A stretch of DNA of 64,000 nucleotides from CAITSH01 sp945892985 (GTDB lineage: Bacteria; Pseudomonadota; Gammaproteobacteria; Burkholderiales; SG8-39): NCBI GenBank assembly GCA_945892985.1, contig CAMDDU010000021.1, positions 1-64,000 on the forward strand, in the 5' to 3' direction. The position numbers were made by a program, and so were the translations under genes. Below the pieces are notes generated by a model. The model was not told the origin of the DNA and ran no database searches. It was given only the letters and a program-made list of their open reading frames with translations. Shown here one piece after another: positions 9,103 to 17,306 of the stretch (within the stretch, counting starts at the first letter, position 1; every line of letters starts with the position of its first letter).

Positions 9103-10023
9103 TTAGTCCTTGATACCGGGCATGTCAAAGCTAAGCGCCTTGAGGTCCGCAAACAAACCGTCAAGTTGCGCCTGGGTGTTTTCGATCAGAGGGGGCCGCA
9201 CCGTGCTCCATTCCGGATCATCCGAAAACTTCGCGACAATGGCCTTGAGGGCCGGAATCATCGGCAGCTTTTGCACCGCCATGCGCGTGGCGGTGATGCC
9301 CGCCTGCAGCTTGTCGGCGTCAGCGGACTGCCAGTTGCGGTAGACCTTGTCGATGGCTGCCGGGTTGACGTTGCCGGTGGCGGTGATGCAGCCGGCGCCG
9401 CCATGGCGCATGTTGTCCAGAAGGAAAGTCTCGCTGCCTGCAAACACGTCAAAGCCGGACTTGGCGAAGGCGTCGAGCACCGCCTTGGTGTTGTTCCAGT
9501 CACCCGAGGAATCCTTGATACCGGCGATGCTTTTCGGATGCGCCTTGAGCAGGCGCTCAATCAGACCGAGCGTGATGGGCACGCTGGACACCGGCGGGAT
9601 GTGGTAGAGGTACAACTGCAGGCGCTCGTCGGCGACGCGCTGCACGATCTCGGAGAAATTACGGAACAGGCCCTCATCGGAAACGCCCTTGTAATAGAAC
9701 GGCGGCAGCATCAGCACACCGGCGCAGCCGAGCTTCACAGCGTGTGCGGTGAGCACCACCGAATCGGACAGCGCCGAGCAGCCGGTGCCTGGCATCAGCT
9801 TGGACGCGGGCACGCCGGCCTCGATCAGCGCCTCGAGCAGCATCACGCGCTCATCCACCGACAGTGAATTGGCCTCGCTGTTGGTGCCAAACACGGCAAG
9901 GCCGGAGCAGCCGTGTGAGAGCAGCCATTTGCAATGGCGCACAAAGCGATCGGCGTCGGGCGCGAGATCGCGGTTGAACGGGGTGACGACGGGCGAGAGG
10001 ACGCCCTTTATGCGCTGGTTCAT
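9103..10023 (-). CDS. Dihydrodipicolinate synthase (DapA/NAL) family lyase
   Basis: A 306-residue class I aldolase/lyase TIM barrel. The Schiff-base Lys lies in AGIKDSSGDW near residue 168, and the active-site Tyr in LYLYHIPPV near residue 139. FGTNSEANSLS corresponds to the substrate carboxylate-binding loop. Next to an IlvD/Edd-type dehydratase this is more likely a 2-keto-3-deoxy-sugar-acid aldolase or dehydratase than the lysine enzyme DapA. It is cotranscribed with neighbours 54 and 53 bp away. Confidence 0.87.
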   Translation of the reverse strand: MNQRIKGVLSPVVTPFNRDLAPDADRFVRHCKWLLSHGCSGLAVFGTNSEANSLSVDERVMLLEALIEAGVPASKLMPGTGCSALSDSVVLTAHAVKLGCAGVLMLPPFYYKGVSDEGLFRNFSEIVQRVADERLQLYLYHIPPVSSVPITLGLIERLLKAHPKSIAGIKDSSGDWNNTKAVLDAFAKSGFDVFAGSETFLLDNMRHGGAGCITATGNVNPAAIDKVYRNWQSADADKLQAGITATRMAVQKLPMIPALKAIVAKFSDDPEWSTVRPPLIENTQAQLDGLFADLKALSFDMPGIKD

Positions 10024-10077
10024 ACTGGCTGCTCCTGTTGCGGAAAATCGAAAAGCGCGGCGGCGCGGCCGGCGCGC

Positions 10078-11805
10078 TCAGTCCTTGCGTTGCAGAAAAT
10101 CAAAATCGCAGCCGTCCTCGGCCTGCAGCACGCTGCGCTGGTAGAGCTGCGCATAGCCGCGCTGCGGCTGCGGTTGCACGTTGGTCAGTGCGGCGCGGCG
10201 TTTGGCCAGCTCCTTCTCATCGACCAGCAGGTCGAGGCGGCGGTCTTTTACCGACAGCTTGATGCGATCGCCATTTTTTACCAGGGCAAGCGGCCCGCCC
10301 ACCGCCGACTCGGGCGAGATGTGCAGCACAATGGTGCCATAAGCCGTACCACTCATGCGTGCATCCGACATGCGCACCATGTCCTTGACGCCGGCGCGGG
10401 CCAGCTTTAGCGGAATGGGCAGGTAGCCGGCTTCTGGCATGGCATAAGCGCTCTTGGGGCCGGCGTTTTGCAACACCAGAAAATCGTCCGCCGTCACATC
10501 AAGATCGGACGAGTCGATGCGCGCGGCAAGGTCATCGAGCGACTCGAACACCACGGCACGGCCCTCTTTTTCAAACAACTTCGGATCGGCGGCCGAACGC
10601 TTGATGATGGCGCCGTTGGGCGCAAGAGAACCGAACAGCGCGGCGAGGCCGCCCTGCGGCTGGTAGGGATTATCGAGGCTGCGCACCACGGCACGATCAA
10701 CCCATATTTCGGGCGAAAGGCGCTCACCCATGGTGTCGCCGGTGATGGTCATGCAGTCAAGGTGCAGCAGCGGCTTCAATTCGCGCAGCACGGCGCCGAT
10801 GCCGCCCGCGGCGTGCAGGTCTGACATGTAATACGGCCCGGTGGGCTTGAGATCGACCAGCACCGGCGTGGTGTCGGACAATTGGTTGAGACGCTCGAGT
10901 GAAACCTTGATTCCCAACCGGCCGGCGATGGCGGTGAGATGAATGAGCGCATTGGTGGAGCCACCGATGGCGAGCAGCACGCGCAACGCATTTTCGACTG
11001 ATTTTTCGGTGATTATTTTACTCGGCCGCAGATCCGTTCCTATCATCGCGACCGCCTGCCCGCCGCTCGCCTCGGCGGCGCGGATGCGGTCCGAGTGCAC
11101 CGCCGGGATCGCCGCCGTGCCCGGCAGCGTCATGCCCAGCGCCTCGGCTATCGAGGCCATGGTGCTGGCCGTTCCCATCACCGCGCAGGAACCGGCGGTG
11201 GTGGCAAGGTTACCCTCGATCTCACTGATCTCGCCGGCACTGACTTCGCCTCCGCGAAACTTGGCCCAGAATCGGCGGCAGTCGGTGCAGGCGCCAAGAC
11301 GCTCGCCGTGATAAGACATGGGCATCATCGGCCCGCCTACTAGCTGCACCGAAGGGATGTCGGCCGAGGCGGCACCCATTAGTTGCGCCGGTACGGTCTT
11401 GTCGCAGCCACCCAGCAGCACCACCGCGTCCATCGGTTGCGCGCGCACCATTTCCTCGACGTCCATGGACATCAGGTTGCGAAACATCATGCTGGTCGGG
11501 GACAGGAACACCTCGCCAAGCGAAATGGTCGGGAAGTCCAGCGGCAAGCCGCCGGCGGCAAGCACGCCGCGCTTGACCGCCTCGACCAGCTCGGGGAAAT
11601 GGCGGTGACAATTATTAAAGCCGCTGGTCGTCTGCGCAATCCCCACCACCGGCCGCGCCAGCATCTCGTTCGAGTAGCCCATGGACTTGGCGAAGGAGCG
11701 GCGCAGATACAGCGAAAAATCGGCGTCACCGTAATTGGTTAAACCCCGGGCAAGCCCATGGGCTTGCTGAACTTTGGGATCCAATCCGTGCTTGGGCTTG
11801 GTCAT
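10078..11805 (-). CDS. IlvD/Edd-family dehydratase (probable sugar-acid dehydratase)
   Basis: A 575-residue Fe-S dehydratase. Cys ligands appear in LLGGCDKTVPAQ (about residue 133), ACTDCRRFW (about residue 191-196) and GSCAVMGTASTM. The family includes dihydroxy-acid dehydratase (IlvD), phosphogluconate dehydratase and pentonate dehydratases. The sequence and the neighbouring DapA-type lyase fit the non-phosphorylating sugar-acid route (such as L-arabonate or D-xylonate dehydratase). It is the first gene of the leftward operon. A role in branched-chain amino acid synthesis cannot be excluded but does not fit the context. Confidence 0.88.
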   Translation of the reverse strand: MTKPKHGLDPKVQQAHGLARGLTNYGDADFSLYLRRSFAKSMGYSNEMLARPVVGIAQTTSGFNNCHRHFPELVEAVKRGVLAAGGLPLDFPTISLGEVFLSPTSMMFRNLMSMDVEEMVRAQPMDAVVLLGGCDKTVPAQLMGAASADIPSVQLVGGPMMPMSYHGERLGACTDCRRFWAKFRGGEVSAGEISEIEGNLATTAGSCAVMGTASTMASIAEALGMTLPGTAAIPAVHSDRIRAAEASGGQAVAMIGTDLRPSKIITEKSVENALRVLLAIGGSTNALIHLTAIAGRLGIKVSLERLNQLSDTTPVLVDLKPTGPYYMSDLHAAGGIGAVLRELKPLLHLDCMTITGDTMGERLSPEIWVDRAVVRSLDNPYQPQGGLAALFGSLAPNGAIIKRSAADPKLFEKEGRAVVFESLDDLAARIDSSDLDVTADDFLVLQNAGPKSAYAMPEAGYLPIPLKLARAGVKDMVRMSDARMSGTAYGTIVLHISPESAVGGPLALVKNGDRIKLSVKDRRLDLLVDEKELAKRRAALTNVQPQPQRGYAQLYQRSVLQAEDGCDFDFLQRKD

Positions 11806-12087
11806 GGCGGGGAGGGGTGGGCGCTGGGCGCACTCTTGGAAAGGCAGGCTGGCATGATAGCAAGGGCGCGCCGGTCTTGTTAGGAAGGGCCGCTGAAAAT
11901 GACGGGTAGAATATCTTTACCGTTTCATACTGTTGCCTGGGCTTGCCCGCCGCCCCACCCTGCCGCCTATCTACCCACCAAGCAGCGAAGACATCGCCTC
12001 CATATTCAAACTGCTGCCGCTGTTTTGCCGGGAGTTTAGACTATTGTTTAGGCAACTGAACTGCGCCCATCCGCTTAGCCCACAGCA

Positions 12088-13335
12088 ATGAAAGAAGGCA
12101 ATCACGCCGCCAGCGCACTGTTCATCAAGGCAGTCGGGCTGCACGTTTCCACCCAGTTTGAAGCCGCGGAAAAACTGTATCAGCAGGTGCTCGCAATGGA
12201 ACCCGGCCACTACGAGGCGCTCAACAACCTCGGACTGGCCTTGCTCGAGCAGGGGCGGCTTGCTGAAGCCGGCGCACTCATCCGCCAAGCCCTCCAGTTG
12301 CGCCCCGACTCTGCCGATGCCCTGTTCAACCTGTGCAAAGTCCTCATCGACGAGGGTTCGTACGAGCTGGCCATCGCCCGACTGGATCAAATACTGGCAC
12401 AGACGCCCGCCGATCCCGAAGCCAATCTCGCCATGGCTTTTGCCGTGGAGAAAAAGGGCGCGTTTGATGACGCCGAGGAGCATTATCACGAGGCCGCGCA
12501 GTTTTCCGCAGCGCTGGGGCTGACGCGGCTCATCGCATTCGGACGGACATTTTACGATCTGATTTCACGGCCGCGCGCACCCTTGAGCCAGCCCGGCGTA
12601 CGCGCCGAGCTTCGCACAGGAGGCGCCAAATATGTGGTCGCAGTGTCGTGCGACATGCGCTACTTCCGGAAATATTGCCCGACCCTGCTCGCTTCCTTGC
12701 GCGGGACAGGCGACGATTTTCTGCTGCACCTACATGTGATCGGCCCAGACCAGCCGTTCGAGGACGGCCTGCCCGCGCTGCTCAACAACAGCGGCCTGCC
12801 AAACATGGTTGTATCAACAGAGCTAATCCCGGACTATTTGTCTGGAGAAAAAGACAGGGGCACTTATTTTGCATGCGCCCGGTTCCTGCACCTGTCGCAC
12901 TGGCTGCAACATTACGGTCTGCCGGTTCTGGCGATAGACGCGGATGCCGTGGTCGAGGGTCCCCTGCACGATCTCGTGACCGCAAGCAAGGAACACGATG
13001 TCGGACTGTATTTCCGCCATCCGCGCCGCGCGCCCTGGCTGGACATTTGTGCCGGCGCGGTCGTGGCCAACCCGACTACGGACGCCATCGATTATTTTGC
13101 CCAGGTTGCCGCCTACATCGGGCATCACCTGCGCCACGGCGGCGCGTACTGGCACCTCGACCAGATCGGGCTGTATTGCACGCTTACAATGCGCCGGCGA
13201 TTCGGCGGCGCATTGCGCGTCGCCAATATCAAGGACTCAGCCGATCGCCTGCTGTGGCAAATCGGGCAGAGTTACGACCACAAGCTGCTCGAAGAGCGCT
13301 ACACCCGGCACCTGAGTCCGCCGCCCGCCGGCTGA
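12088..13335 (+). CDS. TPR-repeat protein fused to a glycosyltransferase-like domain
   Basis: A 415-residue protein in two parts. Residues about 1-145 hold three to four tetratricopeptide repeats (for example AEKLYQQVLAMEPGHYEALNN and the next AGALIRQALQLRPDSADALFN). From about 175 a nucleotide-sugar-transferase-like domain follows: VVAVSCDMRYFRKYCPTLLAS, then VLAIDADAVVEGPL, whose DAD resembles a metal-binding DxD, then HLDQIGLY. It probably transfers sugar to a protein or glycan. It begins a cluster with a methyltransferase and a GT61-like protein on the opposite strand. Confidence 0.75.
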   Translation: MKEGNHAASALFIKAVGLHVSTQFEAAEKLYQQVLAMEPGHYEALNNLGLALLEQGRLAEAGALIRQALQLRPDSADALFNLCKVLIDEGSYELAIARLDQILAQTPADPEANLAMAFAVEKKGAFDDAEEHYHEAAQFSAALGLTRLIAFGRTFYDLISRPRAPLSQPGVRAELRTGGAKYVVAVSCDMRYFRKYCPTLLASLRGTGDDFLLHLHVIGPDQPFEDGLPALLNNSGLPNMVVSTELIPDYLSGEKDRGTYFACARFLHLSHWLQHYGLPVLAIDADAVVEGPLHDLVTASKEHDVGLYFRHPRRAPWLDICAGAVVANPTTDAIDYFAQVAAYIGHHLRHGGAYWHLDQIGLYCTLTMRRRFGGALRVANIKDSADRLLWQIGQSYDHKLLEERYTRHLSPPPAG

Positions 13336-13373
13336 ATAACCCCAAATCCGGCAAAGCGCAGGCAGGCGACTTA

Positions 13374-14066
13374 CTATCGGCCGAAGGAGGCGGCCGGAGC
13401 CGGATGCGCGCTGCCAATAAGCACCTCGCGGCGGCGGAAGCTGCCGTCGGGCTGCGGGTCGCGATGATCAAGCAGGACCTCCCAGCGAATGTCGCCGCGG
13501 CGCACGGCGGCTTCGCCGAACAGGCGCTGCCACCAGGCCGCCTCGCGCACCGTCGCATGCGCATTCTCGCCATTGGGCAGGCGCTTGCTGGCAAAGTATA
13601 CGGCGACCGACACGAAAACGAAGCGCCGCGCGTAAGCGAAAAGCTCGGCGATGATCCAAGGCAGATCATCCTCGGGACAGTGCTCCAGCACATCGGTGCA
13701 GATGACGCCGTCGAACTGCCCTGCGGGCAGCACGCTGTAGGGTTGGTAGCCCGGGTCGTAGCACTGGATGAAATCGACGTCCCAGTAGTCCTGCATGCTC
13801 TCGAATTCACCCGCCTCGTCAAATTTGAGCGGCATGGCCTGGTACTGCATGCCCTTGCCGCTGCCATAGTCGAGAATGTTGGCCGCGCTGCTGGCCGCGA
13901 TCAGCGCCTTGATGCGCCGCGCCTGCGGCAGCAGGCTCTTGCCCGGGAAGGTTTGCGCCGCGGGCAGGCCGACAAATTTCTCACCCTCGAGATGCATGCT
14001 GCGGTACAGCGCCAGCAATTCAAGGTAGCGGGGACTGGGATGTTCGCGGGTAAAGGTACTGGGCAT
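13374..14066 (-). CDS. Class I SAM-dependent methyltransferase
   Basis: A 230-residue methyltransferase. The SAM-binding motif I is ANILDYGSGKGMQYQ near residue 65. DGVICTDVLEHCPEDDLPWII is the post-motif region of the methyltransf_11/23 group. It lies 30 bp downstream of the GT61 gene on the same strand, which suggests modification of the same glycan. The substrate is unknown. Confidence 0.8.
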   Translation of the reverse strand: MPSTFTREHPSPRYLELLALYRSMHLEGEKFVGLPAAQTFPGKSLLPQARRIKALIAASSAANILDYGSGKGMQYQAMPLKFDEAGEFESMQDYWDVDFIQCYDPGYQPYSVLPAGQFDGVICTDVLEHCPEDDLPWIIAELFAYARRFVFVSVAVYFASKRLPNGENAHATVREAAWWQRLFGEAAVRRGDIRWEVLLDHRDPQPDGSFRRREVLIGSAHPAPAASFGR

Positions 14067-14096
14067 GGCGGATTATCGATACTGGGTTGCGGCAGC

Positions 14097-15167
14097 TTAC
14101 CGCAGCAGCGCCGTCATGGCGCGCTCCAGTTGCACAGGATCGATGAAAAAGTCCCAGTTGTGCGCCGGTTTGCCGCTATCCTCCACGCGCGCGCCGGTCA
14201 GGCGTTCATAGCGCTGCCCGAGCTGCCCCGCGAGCAGGCGGATGAACTCCGCGCCGCGCTCGAAGTTGTGCAATTCAAGATAGCGCGCATCGGCCGGGGC
14301 GAGCACGATATTGGACAATCCCGAGCCGGTGCCGCCGACCACCACCTGCGCGCGCGAAAAAGCGGCGACCTGTTCGGCGAACGACATGCGCCCGGCAAGC
14401 ACGGTGCGAAAACCATGACGCGAAAGCAAGGTGGCGACTTCGGCCTCGTTGACAATATGGCGCAGGCCGGCGTCGGCGCGGGAAACGAACAGCCTTGATC
14501 CGTCGTGCGGCATCGCGGCCCGACCGAGCACACCGCGCCGCAGCCACAGCAGGGCCGCCGGATGAAGATGGAATGCATCAGACCATAGCGAGGGCACCCA
14601 CAGGGTGTCGAAGCGGCAGGCCTCGTCCGGCGCAAGGCGCAGCAGGCGCGATTCGGCTATCCCCAGATGCGCCAGCGCCTCAAGTTGCACCGGCGCGATA
14701 TCGGCGCCCACGACCAGCTGAAGCGAATCAAGGCTTTTGTGCTGCCCGATGGTCAAAAGGCGCGGCAGATAATCGACCAACCAGTGGTAATGCCAAGGCC
14801 TGCTGCCAAGCAACACACAGGGTTCCGACACGCGCCGCAGCGTACGCGGCGTACGAAGCGTGACGGTAGCCTCATCGCCGCCCGTCCCAAGGCCGGCCAC
14901 CCACGCCGAGCGCGCCGGATTGGCGGCCAGCGATTGATGCAGCGTATCGATGAGCAGGCCCGCGGCTTCCGAATGCAGGAGCCACTCGCCGCCGAGCAAT
15001 GTCACATCGGGCACCGAGGCGAGATACGGCGCGTAGCGCCAGGGCAGGCCGCTCCAGGCCGGCTCGATGTTGGCCGGCGCCACGATGGCATCGGCGCGCG
15101 CGAGCCAGTCTCGATGCGGGCGCAGGGTTGCCGCGGGCGGGGGCTGCGTGTCGGCGGCTGCACTCAT
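14097..15167 (-). CDS. Glycosyltransferase family 61 (DUF563) protein
   Basis: A 356-residue protein whose C-terminal half matches the DUF563/GT61 domain: RLFVSRADAGLRHIVNEAEV, then FAEQVAAFSRAQVVVGGTGSGLSNIV. The central HYHWLVDYLPRL is also typical (H-W-x-x-D-x-L-P). GT61 enzymes add sugars to glycans or polysaccharides. It is cotranscribed with the methyltransferase and is divergent from the TRAP dctP-like gene with a 133-bp gap. Confidence 0.82.
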   Translation of the reverse strand: MSAAADTQPPPAATLRPHRDWLARADAIVAPANIEPAWSGLPWRYAPYLASVPDVTLLGGEWLLHSEAAGLLIDTLHQSLAANPARSAWVAGLGTGGDEATVTLRTPRTLRRVSEPCVLLGSRPWHYHWLVDYLPRLLTIGQHKSLDSLQLVVGADIAPVQLEALAHLGIAESRLLRLAPDEACRFDTLWVPSLWSDAFHLHPAALLWLRRGVLGRAAMPHDGSRLFVSRADAGLRHIVNEAEVATLLSRHGFRTVLAGRMSFAEQVAAFSRAQVVVGGTGSGLSNIVLAPADARYLELHNFERGAEFIRLLAGQLGQRYERLTGARVEDSGKPAHNWDFFIDPVQLERAMTALLR

Positions 15168-15300
15168 GGGGCCAAGCTATACCATAGCCCTCGCGCCTTG
15201 CCAAACCCCAGGTAACGGCCCGGCAGGCCGCCCCTGACGCAATCCGCACTTTTGCGGCAAACTCTCGCTTTGCGATAAAAACACTTCGGAGGAGACCGAT

Positions 15301-16311
15301 ATGAACAACCGCATTTGCACGCCGCTTCACTCCCGCCCGGCACGCGCCCTCGCCGGCCTCGCCGCCGCCCTCGCGGTAACAACCGCGCTGCTCGTCCCGG
15401 CGAGCGCGAGCGCACAGGAGATCACGCTGCGCGCCGTCAGCGCCTTCCCGGAAAACAGCATTTATGTCACGCGCTTTGTGAAGTGGATCGAACAGGTCAA
15501 CAAGGAGGGCAAGGGTACGCTGCAGATCAACTTCATCGGCGGCCCCAAGGCCATCCCGACCTTCGAGATGGGCAATGCGGTCAAGACCGGCGTGGTCGAC
15601 ATCGGTCTTTCCACCGGCGCCTTCTACACCAACCTGATGCCCGAGGCCGATGCGCTGAAAATGGCGCAGGTCACCGTGGCCGAGCAGCGCAAGAACGGCG
15701 CCTTCGAGCTGATCAACGAGATCTGGGCGAAAAAAGCCAACATGTACTACCTCGGCCGGCCGATCGAGCACCAGCCCTTTCATTTGTACCTCAACAAGAA
15801 AATCGACAAGCCCGATCTCACCGGCATGAAGATCCGCATCACGCCGGTGTACCGCGACTTTTTCCAGGCGCTGGGCGCCAACGTCATCGTCACGCCACCA
15901 GGTGAGGTCTACACCGCGCTCGAGCGCGGCGTGATCGACGGCTACGGCTGGCCGATAGGTGGAATTTTCGACTCCAACTGGCAGGAAAAAACCAAGTTCC
16001 GCGTCGACCCGGGCTTTTACAACGCCGAGGTGTCGGTGGTGATGAACCTTGACGTCTGGAAGAAACTCACCGCCCCGCAGCGCGCCTACCTGCAAAAGCA
16101 AGTGCTCGCCATGGAGGCGCTGAACGTGGACTGGCTGCGCAACAACGAGGAAGAAACCAAACGCCAGGCCGCCGCCGGCATCCAGGTCATCAAGTTCGAC
16201 GCCGCAACCAGCAAGCAGTATTACGACAAAGCCTACGAAGTGGGCTGGGCCGGCGCCATCAAGGCCAGCCCCGAGTACGGCGAAAAGCTGAAAAAAGCGC
16301 TGAGCAAGTAA
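15301..16311 (+). CDS. TRAP transporter substrate-binding protein (DctP type)
   Basis: A 336-residue periplasmic receptor. It has a signal peptide of about 38 residues ending ASASAQE, then the DctP fold with GGPKAIPTFEMGNAVKTGVVDIG and the solute-contact region MKIRITPVYRDFFQALGAN and LERGVIDGYGWP. The conserved Arg in KIRITP normally binds the carboxylate of the ligand. It is followed by the small and large permease genes, so the transporter is complete. TRAP systems import organic acids by sodium symport. ATG at 15301 has a strong cggagga site. Confidence 0.92.
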   Translation: MNNRICTPLHSRPARALAGLAAALAVTTALLVPASASAQEITLRAVSAFPENSIYVTRFVKWIEQVNKEGKGTLQINFIGGPKAIPTFEMGNAVKTGVVDIGLSTGAFYTNLMPEADALKMAQVTVAEQRKNGAFELINEIWAKKANMYYLGRPIEHQPFHLYLNKKIDKPDLTGMKIRITPVYRDFFQALGANVIVTPPGEVYTALERGVIDGYGWPIGGIFDSNWQEKTKFRVDPGFYNAEVSVVMNLDVWKKLTAPQRAYLQKQVLAMEALNVDWLRNNEEETKRQAAAGIQVIKFDAATSKQYYDKAYEVGWAGAIKASPEYGEKLKKALSK

Positions 16312-16325
16312 ACATCAGAGTAGCC

Positions 16326-16418
16326 GTCATTGCGAGCGCAGCGAAGCAATCCCGTCGCGTTTGCGACGCCCGCAGCAAAGCGACGAGATTGCTTCGTCGC
16401 TTTGCTCCTCGCAATGAC
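16326..16418. repeat. Palindromic dispersed repeat, copy 1
   Basis: A 93-bp element with ends gtcattgcgag and ctcgcaatgac as inverted repeats, and inner parts gaagcaatc / gattgcttc also pairing. It lies between the TRAP receptor and small permease genes. Copies occur at 17193-17285, 22402-22494 and 22630-22721, with a half copy at 17043-17074. The hairpin could reduce read-through from receptor to permease. It resembles REP/MITE-like elements common in bacterial genomes. Confidence 0.85.
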
Positions 16419-16483
16419 TTGAACTGTTTTTAATGGCATTGAGCCGCACCCGTCCGCCTCAGGGCGATGCCAATTCAGGACTC

Positions 16484-17011
16484 ATGGAAAAACTCTCCGC
16501 CGCATTTGGCAGCTTGCTCGACGCGCTGGCGCTCACCGCCTGTGTCGTGTTGTTCCTGATGATGCTGATGATTTGCGCCGACGTGCTGCTGCGCAACCTG
16601 GCGCTCATCCCGGGCCTGCGCGGGCTCGCCTGGTCGAACGAGATCTCGGAGAGCATGTTGTACCTGATCACCATGCTGGTGGCGCCGTGGATATTGCGCC
16701 GCGGCCAGCATATCCGCGTCGACATCCTGCTGGCGGTCATTCCCAGGCACATTGCCTGGTATTGCGAATGGGTCGCCGACTTCCTCGCCCTCGCCTGCTG
16801 CCTGATCATCATGGTCTACGGCTTCAGCGCGGCGGCGAGCAGCTACAAATCCGGCTCGATGGTCATCAAGACCCTGGTGACGCCCGAATGGTGGGCGCTC
16901 ACGCCGCTGCCCGTTGCCTTCGCGCTGCTGGCCATTGAAGTGCTGTTCCGCATGCAGCGCCTCTACAACGGACCGCGCCGTCCGCGCGACGACGCGGTGT
17001 CGGCGGCATGA
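16484..17011 (+). CDS. TRAP transporter small permease (DctQ type)
   Basis: A membrane protein of 175 residues (192 if the in-frame ATG at 16433 is used) with four predicted membrane segments. The first is ALTACVVLFLMMLMICADVLL; the DctQ signature region RNL...WSNEISESMLYLITML...RRGQHIRVDILL follows. It bridges the receptor and the large permease. I favour 16484 because the upstream start lies just after the palindromic repeat and has no clear ribosome-binding site, while cagga precedes 16484. Its last 60 bp are part of a 150-bp tandem duplication. Confidence 0.85.
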   Translation: MEKLSAAFGSLLDALALTACVVLFLMMLMICADVLLRNLALIPGLRGLAWSNEISESMLYLITMLVAPWILRRGQHIRVDILLAVIPRHIAWYCEWVADFLALACCLIIMVYGFSAAASSYKSGSMVIKTLVTPEWWALTPLPVAFALLAIEVLFRMQRLYNGPRRPRDDAVSAA

Positions 17012-17251
17012 ACCCCGTGGCCCATTCTCAAACCAAACCAAAGTCATTGCGAGCACAGCGAAGCAATCTTGGCGCAGCTGCGCAGACGACGGACTTGCGG
17101 CATGCAACGCCTATACAACGGACCGCGCCGTCCGCGCGACGACGCGGTGTCGGCGGCATGAACCCCGTGGCCCATTCTCAAACCAAACCAAAGTCATTGC
17201 GAGCGCAGCGAAGCAATCTTGTCGCAGCTGCGCAGACCACGGACTTGCGAC
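16952..17251 (+). repeat. 150-bp tandem duplication at the end of the small permease gene
   Basis: Bases 16952-17101 and 17102-17251 are near-identical direct repeats with a period of exactly 150 bp. Each unit contains the last 19 codons of the small permease (MQRLYNGPRRPRDDAV...) with stop, then cattctcaaaccaaacc and the left half of the palindromic repeat. The second unit restores a full palindromic element. The duplication separates the two TRAP permease genes by 295 bp. Confidence 0.92.
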
Positions 17252-17285
17252 GAGATTGCTTCGGCGCTTCGCGCCTGGCAATGAC
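17193..17285. repeat. Palindromic dispersed repeat, copy 2 (half copy at 17043-17074)
   Basis: A full-length copy of the roughly 92-bp palindromic element starting gtcattgcgagc and ending ggcaatgac, directly before the large permease gene. The same left half occurs at 17043-17074 in the first unit of the 150-bp duplication, without its right half. Confidence 0.85.
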
Positions 17286-17306
17286 AGGGCAAACAGGGAC
17301 GCGTGC

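Noticed and set aside
13374..14066. O-antigen or capsule island
   Set aside because: Only three glycan-type genes are present, with no flippase, polymerase or sugar-nucleotide synthesis genes.
12648..14498. 616-codon open frame on the plus strand
   Set aside because: It crosses the TPR-glycosyltransferase gene and two minus-strand genes, has Arg-rich nonsense composition and no domain; a GC-driven shadow frame.
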